Positions 25,001-34,000 of a stretch of 64,000 nt of DNA are shown here, one piece after another. The notes under the pieces are model-generated. The model saw only the letters and a program-made list of their open reading frames with translations. It searched no databases and had not been told where the DNA came from. The number at the start of each line of letters is the position of its first letter. The stretch's first letter is position 1. The stretch is from Streptomyces hygroscopicus (GTDB lineage: Bacteria > Actinomycetota > Actinomycetes > Streptomycetales > Streptomycetaceae). The translations under genes were made by a program, and so were the position numbers. The stretch is taken from contig CP018627.1 of assembly GCA_002021875.1 (NCBI GenBank), positions 1,550,001 to 1,614,000 on the forward strand, read 5' to 3'.

Positions 25001-28000
25001 CCAGCACCAGCGCTTCTGGCTGGCCCCGCCCGCCGCCCGTACGAGCTTCGAGGGGACTGCGGAGGACCCGGCCGAGGCGCAGCTCTGGCATGCCATCGAA
25101 GAGCTCGACGTCGACACCCTCACCAGCACGCTCCAACTGGAGAAGGGCAGCCCCGGCATCGACGCCCTGCTGCCCGCACTCCCGGTGCTGTCCGCCTGGC
25201 GGCGTCGGCACCGTGACCGCTCCACCATCGACTCCTGGCGCTACCGGGCCACTTGGCAACAGCTCTCCGACGCGGCCACACCGGTCCTGACGGGCACCTG
25301 GCTGATGGTCGTCCCTGCCGGGCAGGAGGAGCACGCGACGGTCCGGGTCACCGCCCAGGCGCTGCGGGCGCACGGCGCCACGGCGCTCCCGTTGGCGGTC
25401 GACGCTCATGACGTCGATCGCGCCGCGCTCCGCGAGCGCCTCGGTCGGCTGACCGAGGAGTCCCAGCCCGCTGGAGTCATCAGTCTGCTCGCCCTCGACC
25501 AGGAACCGCTCGTCGGCCACTCCGCGGTGTCCGCCGGGCTCGGCGCCACCGTCGCTCTCCTCCAGGCTCTCGGTGACGCCGACATCAGCGCGCCCCTGTG
25601 GTGCGTTACGCAGGGCGCCGTGGCCACCGGTCGCAGCGACCTCCTCCCCCATCCCGAGCAGTCGCAGATCTGGGGGTTCGGCCGCGTGGCCGCGCTGGAA
25701 CATCCGCAGCGCTGGGGCGGACTCATCGATCTGCCCGCCACCGTGACCCACCAAACCGCGGGTCGGCTGGCAGCCCTTCTCGTATCCGGGCAGCCCGAGG
25801 ACCAGGCCGCCATCCGCACCACCGGGACGTACGCGCGCCGCCTCACCCGTGTGCCCGCCGTCGACACCGCCCCCGCCCCCTGGGAGCCGTCGGGGACCAC
25901 GCTCATCACGGGTGGCACCGGGGGGCTCGGCGCCCAGATCGCCCGCTGGCTGGCCCACCAGGGCGCGCCCCATCTCCACCTCATCAGCCGTTCCGGACCC
26001 GACGCGCCCGGCGCGTCCGAGCTCAGCGAGGAGCTCACCGCTCTGGGGACGGACGTCACCATCACCGCCTGCGACGCCTCCGACCGCGACGCAGTCCGGC
26101 AGCTCATCGACACCGTCCCCGCCCAGCACCCCCTCACCGCCGTCTTCCACACCGCCGGCACGATGGAACTCGGGCAGATCAGCGAGCTGGACCCCGGGCG
26201 GTTGCAGTCCGTTCTGCGGTCCAAGACCCTGGCCGCCGCTCATCTGCACGACCTCACCCAGCACCTCGATCTGACGGCCTTCGTTCTCTTCTCGTCGAAC
26301 GCCGCCACCTGGGGCAGCGGACAACAGGCCGCCTACGCCGCCGCGAACACCTACCTGGACGCGCTCGCCGAACACCGCCATACGCGGGGCCTGCCCGCCA
26401 CCAGCCTCGCCTGGGGCCCGTGGGGCGAGGCGGGCATGGCCGCCGACCAGCACACGCTCTCCCACCTCAAGCGGCGCGGTCTCTCGCCGCTCCCCACCGA
26501 CCTCGCCATCGCGTCGTTGCATCACGCCCTGACACACCACGACACCGCCGTCACGATCGCGGATGTCGACTGGGCGAGGTTCGGCGGTACGTTCACCGCG
26601 CAGCGCCCGAGCCCGTTCCTCGCCCGTCTGATGCCGTCGAGCGCGGAGCCCGCCACGCCCACGGACACCGCCGACGACAATCCGTTGCGGCAGCAGCTCA
26701 GCGCGGCGCCGACCGCACAGCGGCACCAGATCCTGGTCCGCCATATCCAGACCCTGGCCGCGACGATCCTCGGCCACCCCGGTCTGGACGCGATTCCCGC
26801 GGCGCAGCCCTTCCAGGAGCTGGGTTTCGACTCCCTCACCGCGGTTGAGCTGCGCAATCAACTCGCCGCCACCACGGGCCTCCCGCTCGCCCCGGCGCTG
26901 GTCTTCGACCATCCGACGCCGAATGCGCTCGCCACCTATCTGGGCACCGAACTGACGGGTCAGAAGGCCGCCGTCACCAGCCATACGGCGTCCGCGGCCG
27001 CCGACGACGAGCCGATCGCGATCGTCGGCATGGCCTGCCGCTACCCGGGCGGTGTGCGCTCACCGGAGGAGCTGTGGGAGCTTGTCGCCGCGGGCCGGGA
27101 CGCCGTCGGGGAGATGCCCGCCGACCGTGACTGGGATCTGAACACCCTCTTCGACCCCGACCCCGAGCGTCTGGGCACCAGCTATGCGCGCGAGGGCGGT
27201 TTCCTCCACGACGCGGCCGGGTTCGACGCGGCGTTCTTCGGCATCAGTCCGCGCGAAGCGCTCGCCATGGACCCTCAGCAGCGCCTGCTCCTCGAAACCG
27301 CCTGGGAGACCTTCGAGAACGCGGGCCTGGACCGGGACACGCTCACCGGAAGCGTCACCGGTGTCTTCGCGGGCGGCACCTATCAGGGCTACGGCGCCTC
27401 CGGAAGCTCCTCGGCACGGGAGGTCGAGGGGTATCTGCTCGCGGGCGGTACACCGAGTGTCATGTCCGGCCGGGTGGCATACGCGTTCGGCCTCGAGGGC
27501 CCTGCGGTGACGGTGGACACGGCGTGCTCGTCCTCGCTGGTGGCCATGCATCTGGCGGCTCAGTCGCTGCGGCAGGGCGAATGCACGATGGCCCTGGCGG
27601 GCGGCGTGACGGTGATGTCCACGCCGACCACCTTCATCGAGTTCTCCCGCCAGCGCGGTCTGGCGGCCGACGGCCGGTGCAAGCCGTTCGCATCGGCGGC
27701 CGACGGCACCGGCTGGGGCGAGGGCGCCGGGCTTCTGCTGCTGGAGCGGCTCTCGGACGCGCGGCGCAACGGCCACCGCGTGCTGGCCGTCCTCCGGGGC
27801 TCCGCGGTCAACCAGGACGGCACCAGCAACGGCCTGACCGCACCGAACGGACCCTCACAGCAGCGGGTCATCGGCCAGGCGCTCGCCAACGCCCGGCTGT
27901 CGCCCGCAGAGGTCGATGTGGTGGAGGGGCACGGCACCGGGACCACGCTCGGCGATCCGATCGAGGCGCAGGCGCTGCTGGCCACGTACGGGCAGGAGCG

Positions 28001-31000
28001 GGACGAGGGACGTCCGCTGTGGCTCGGCTCCATCAAGTCCAACATCGGCCACACCCAGGCCGCCGCCGGCGTGGCCGGTGTCATCAAGATGGTGATGGCG
28101 ATGCGGCATGGAGTGCTGCCCGCCTCGCTGCACATCGACGAACCGACCCCGCATGTCGACTGGAACGCGGGCGATGTCCACCTGCTGACCGAGGCGCGGG
28201 AGTGGCCGCGGGACGAACATCCACGCCGGGCGGGAGTCTCCTCCTTCGGCATCAGCGGGACCAATGCGCATGTCATCGTGGAACAGGCCCCCGAGGAGCC
28301 GGTGGCGGTCGAAGCCGTCGAGGTGGAGCCGGTGGGCGGGCCGGTGCCGTGGGTGGTGTCGGCGCGCGGTACGGAGGCGCTACGGGGCCAGGCCCGGGCG
28401 CTGGCCACACGCGTGAACGCCGACCCGGGGGTGAGCGCTGCGGAGGTGGGCTGGTCCCTGCTGCGGACCAGAACACTCTTCGACCACCGGGCCGTGGTGA
28501 TCGGCCAGGACCGTGCGGAGCTGGTGGCGGGACTGGAGGCACTGGCCGCCGGAAAGCCGCATCCGGGCCTGGTGGGGCCCGGGGAGACGACTGGCGTTGC
28601 GACCGGGCAGACCGTGTTCCTCTTCAGCGGACAGGGCAGCCAGCGCCCCGGCATGGGCGCCGAACTCTACGACCGCTTCCCCGTCTTCGCGGCGGCTTTC
28701 GATGAGGTCTGCGGCCTGCTCGATCCGCATCTCGAACATCCGCTACGGCAGGTGGTCTTCGACCGCGACGCGGAGGGTGCCGGGTTGCTGGACCACACCA
28801 CCTACGCCCAGGCCGGACTGTTCGCCCTGCACATCGCCCTGGCACGACTGCTCGACTCAGTCGGAGTACGCCCCGACGCCGTCATCGGACACTCCATCGG
28901 CGAGATCGCCGCCGCCCACATCGCCGGAGTCTTCGACCTCCCCGACGCCTGCCACCTCGTCGCCACCCGCGCCACCCTCATGGGAGGACTCCCAGAGGGC
29001 GGAGGCATGGCCACCATCGCCGCCACCCCCGACGAACTCACCGAAGACCTAGCCCGATACGACGGCCACGTGAGCATCGCCGCCCTCAACACCCCAGGCA
29101 ACACCGTCATCTCCGGACCGATCGACCTCGTCACCGACATCAGCAACTCCTGGGCCGAACATGGCCGCAAAACGCGCACCCTCACGGTCAGCCACGCCTT
29201 CCACTCCCCCTTGATGGACCCCATCCTCGAGCCCTTCAAGGAGGCAATCAGCGGACTCACCTACCACCCACCCACCATCCCCCTCATCAGCAACCTCACC
29301 GGACAACCAGCCGACAACCACATCACCACCCCCGACTACTGGACCCAACACATCCGCCAACCCGTCCACTTCCACCCCGCCATCACCCACACCGCACCCC
29401 ACACCAGCACCTACCTCGAACTCGGCCCCGACCCCGTTCTCGCCACCGCAACCCAGCACACCCGCCACCACCACACCACCACCAACAACGAGCAGAACAA
29501 CACCAACCGCCCAACACCCCTGACCACATCCACCCTCACCCATAAGCAACCCGACACACAGGCCCTCACCCACACCCTCGCCCGGCTGCACACCGCCGGT
29601 GTCGAAGTCGACTGGACCAGCTGGTACCCCGCCACCCCCACCCCCCGCACCATCGACCTCCCCACCTACGCCTTCCAACACCAGCACTACTGGCTGCCGT
29701 CGGCCTCCTCCTCGGACCCGACGCCCACCGAGGCGGCTCTGGTCGACAGGAAGTTCTGGGAGGCAGTGGAGCGCGAGGATCTGGAAGCCGTGGCGGCGAC
29801 CATTGATTCACCGGCGGACCAGCAGCCCATGCTGGGCGCTGTTCTCCCGACGCTCTCCGCTTGGCGGCGGCATCACCGGGAGCAGTCGGTCATCAACTCC
29901 TGGCGATATCAGACCACCTGGAAGCGCCTCTCCGCGCCGCCCGCGCCTCCGGCCCTCGCCGGCACCTGGCTGCTGATCGTCCCCGCCGGTCAATCCGACC
30001 ATCCTGCCGTGGCAACCGCCGAGCAGGCCCTGACCGCCCACGGCGCCACCCCGCGCCGCCATGTGCTCGACTCCCACACCGTCGATCGCGACGCGTTGGC
30101 GGACCACCTCACCCGCCTGACCGCGGAGGGCGAACCCTCCGGAGTGCTGAGCCTGCTCGCCCTCGACGAGGAGCCGCACCCCACATACGCCGCCGTGCCC
30201 TCCGGGCTGGCCGCGACCACCGTGCTCGTCCAGGCCCTCGGCGACGCCGAGATCCCGGCACCCCTGTGGTGCCTCACCCAGGGCGCCGTCGCCACCGGTC
30301 CCGGCGATCCGCTCCCGAGCCCGCGGCAGGCGCAGACATGGGGACTGGGCCGCGCCGCGGCCCTGGAACACCCTCGCCGCTGGGGTGGCCTGATCGACTT
30401 CCCGGCCGTCATCGACCACCACACCTCCGACCGTCTGGCCGCCCTGCTCACCTCCGGCCGACCGGAGGACCAGTCCGCCATCCGCGCCACCGGCAGCTAC
30501 GCCCGGCGCCTCCGGAGGGCCGTTGCCCCCACCGCTGCCCCCATTACCTGGCAGCCCACGGGTACCACGCTCATCACCGGCGGCACCGGCGGTCTCGGCG
30601 CCCATGTCGCCCGCTGGCTCGCCCGCCACGGCGCACCCCATCTCCACCTCATCAGCCGCTCCGGACCCGACGCCCCCGGCGCCACCCAACTCGCCCAAGA
30701 ACTCACCACCCTGGGCACCACCGTCACCATCACCGCCTGCGACGCCTCCGACCGCACCGCACTCCAACACCTCCTCGACACCATCCCCACCGCACAGCCC
30801 CTCACCGCCGTCATCCACGCCGCCGGAACGTCGGACACCGAGCTCATCGCCGATCTGGGGCCGGAGCGACTGCAGCATGTGCTCGGGCCCAAGGCCCTGG
30901 CCGCCGCTCATCTGCATGAGCTGACGCAGAGGTTCGACCTCAGCGCTTTCGTGCTCTTCTCGTCCGGCGCGGCCGCGTGGGGCGGCAGTCGGCAAGGCGC

Positions 31001-34000
31001 CTACGCCGCCGCGAACACCTATCTCGAGGCCCTCGCCGAGCACCGCCGCGCCCGGGGACTCCCCGCCACGAGCCTCGCCTGGGGCCCCTGGGGCGACGCG
31101 GGCATGGCCGCCGACGAGACGGCGCTCGCGTTCTACGGCCGACGTGGGCTGTCTCCGCTGAGCCCCGAACTGGCCGTGGCATCGCTCCAACACGCCCTGG
31201 ACCACCGTGACACCACGATCACCGTCGCGGACATCGACTGGGAGAAGTTCCCGGCGGCCTTCACCGCCCAGCGGCCCAGTCCGCTGCTCGACGACCTGAA
31301 CACGGCCGCCGAGAACCCGACCGAGCGGACCAGCAGCGCGTCCACAGACCCCTCCACCGGCACTTCCCTCCAGCAGCGGCTCTCCACTGGCACCCCCGAG
31401 CAGCAGCACCAACTCCTGCTCGAACGAATCCAGTCCCTCGCGGCCGCGATCCTGGGCCATTCCGGGCCTGACGCCATTCCGCCCGGCCAGCCGTTCCAGG
31501 AGCTCGGGTTCGACTCCCTGACCGCCGTGGAGCTGCGCAACCAGCTCGCCACCGCCACCGGAATCGATCTCGCGCCCGCGCTCGTCTTCGACCACCCCAC
31601 ACCCAACGCCCTCGCGACGTACCTGCGCGCCGAACTCACGGGCCAGCAGATCGCCGTCGCCGCTCACAGCCCCACCACGGCCGCCCAGGACGAGCCGATC
31701 GCGATCGTCGGCATGGCCTGCCGCTACCCCGGCGACGCGCACTCCCCGAAGGACCTGTGGGACCTGGTCGCCGCCCATCGCGATGCCATCGCGGAGATGC
31801 CCACCGACCGCAACTGGGATCTGAACGCGCTCTACGACCCCGACCCCGACCGCGCGGGGACGAGCTATGTCCGGGAGGGGGGTTTCCTCTATCAGGCGGC
31901 CGAGTTCGATCCCGGGTTCTTCGGCATCAGCCCGCGCGAGGCGGTCGCCATGGACCCCCAGCAGCGCCTGCTTCTGGAAACCGCCTGGGAGACCTTCGAG
32001 AACGCGGGCCTGGACCGGGACACCCTCGCGGGCAGCAACACGGGAGTGTTCGCGGGGGTGACATCGCAGGACTATCTGTCCCTCACCGGCGATACGGCGA
32101 GCGACGTCGAAGGCTATGTCGCCACGGGCAATATCGGCAGCGTGGTATCCGGCCGGGTGGCGTACTCGTTCGGCCTCGAAGGCCCTGCGGTGACGGTGGA
32201 CACGGCGTGCTCGTCCTCGCTGGTGGCCATGCATCTGGCGGCCCAGGCGCTGCGGCAGGGCGAATGCACGATGGCCCTGGCGGGCGGCGTGACGGTGATG
32301 GCCACCCCGGGCGCGTTCATCGAGTTCTCCCGCCAGCGCGGTCTGGCGCCCGACGCGCGCTGCAAGCCGTTCGCGGCAGCGGCGGACGGCATGGTGTGGG
32401 GCGAGGGCGCCGGTCTCGTACTGCTGGAACGGCTGTCGGACGCGCGGCGCAACGGCCACCGGGTGATGGCTGTCGTCCGTGGCTCGGCGGTCAACCAGGA
32501 CGGCACCAGTAACGGCCTGACCGCGCCGAACGGGCCGTCGCAGCAGCGGGTGATCCGGCAGGCGCTCGCCAACGCCCGGCTGTCACCGTCCGAGGTGGAC
32601 GCGGTCGAGGCGCACGGTACGGGCACGACGCTGGGTGACCCGATCGAGGCGCAGGCGCTGCTGGCCACCTACGGGCAGGAGCGGGACGAGGGACGTCCGC
32701 TGTGGCTCGGCTCCATCAAGTCCAACATCGGCCACACCCAGGCCGCCGCCGGCGTGGCCGGTGTCATCAAGATGGTGATGGCGATGCGGCATGGGGTGCT
32801 GCCCGCCTCACTGCACATCGACGAACCGACACCCCATGTCGACTGGAACGCGGGCGACCTGAGCCTGCTCACCGAACCCGTCCCATGGCCCCAGGGCGAA
32901 CGGCCCCGGCGGGCGGGGGTCTCCTCCTTCGGCATCTCCGGTACGAACGCCCATCTCATCCTTGAGCAGGCCCCCGAGCCGATCGAGCCCGCCCCGGTAT
33001 CAAACGTCGCCGGGGTGGCTCCGTGGGTGATCTCCGCACAGAGCGAGGCGGCGCTGCGGGGCCAGGCGCGAGCCTTGACCGGGCACATCAGCAGCGACCC
33101 CGAGGTGACACCGGCCGAGGTGGGCTGGTCCCTGCTGCGGACGAGGACGCTCTTCGACCAGAGGGCTGTGGTCATCGGCCAGGATCGCGACGAACTGGTG
33201 GCGGGGCTGGAGGCACTGGCCGCCGGGGAACCACATCAGAGTCTGGTGCACCCCGGAGAGACCCCCGAGGCGACCGGCCAAACGGTGTTCCTGTTCAGCG
33301 GGCAGGGCAGTCAGCGCCCCGGTATGGGCGCCGAACTCTACGACCGCTTCCCCGTCTTCGCCGAAGCCTTCGACGAGGTCTGCGGCCTACTCGATCCGCA
33401 TCTGGAGCACCCGCTGCGGGAGCTGGTTTTCAGCCGCGACCCCGCAGACGCGGCGCTGCTGGACCACACCACCTACGCCCAGGCCGGACTGTTCGCCCTG
33501 CACATCGCCCTGGCACGACTGCTCGACTCGGTCGGAGTACGCCCCGACGCCGTCATCGGACACTCCATCGGCGAGATCGCCGCCGCCCACATCGCCGGAA
33601 TCTTCGACCTCCCCGACGCCTGCCACCTCGTCGCCACCCGCGCCACCCTCATGGGAGGACTCCCCGAAGGCGGAGGCATGGCCACCATCGCCGCCACCCC
33701 CGACGAACTCGCCGAAGACCTGGCCCGATACGACGGCCACGTGAGCATCGCCGCCCTCAACACCCCCGGCAACACCGTCATCTCCGGACCGATCGACCTC
33801 GTCACCGACATCAGCAACTCCTGGGCAGCCAAGGGCCGTAAAACCAAGACACTGACAGTCAGCCACGCCTTCCACTCCCCCTTGATGGAACCCATCCTCG
33901 AGCCCTTCAAGGAGGCAATCAGCAGGCTCACCTACCACCCACCCACCATCCCCCTCATCAGCAACCTCACCGGACAACCAGCCGACAGCCACATCACCAC

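Noticed and set aside
23703-26984. Gly/Val-rich minus-strand frames opposite the PKS, resembling repetitive surface proteins (also at 29808-32459, 33387-36590, 45204-49061)
   Set aside because: They recur wherever the AT tracts recur and are explained by the complementary strand of the His/Thr/Pro-rich PKS sequence.
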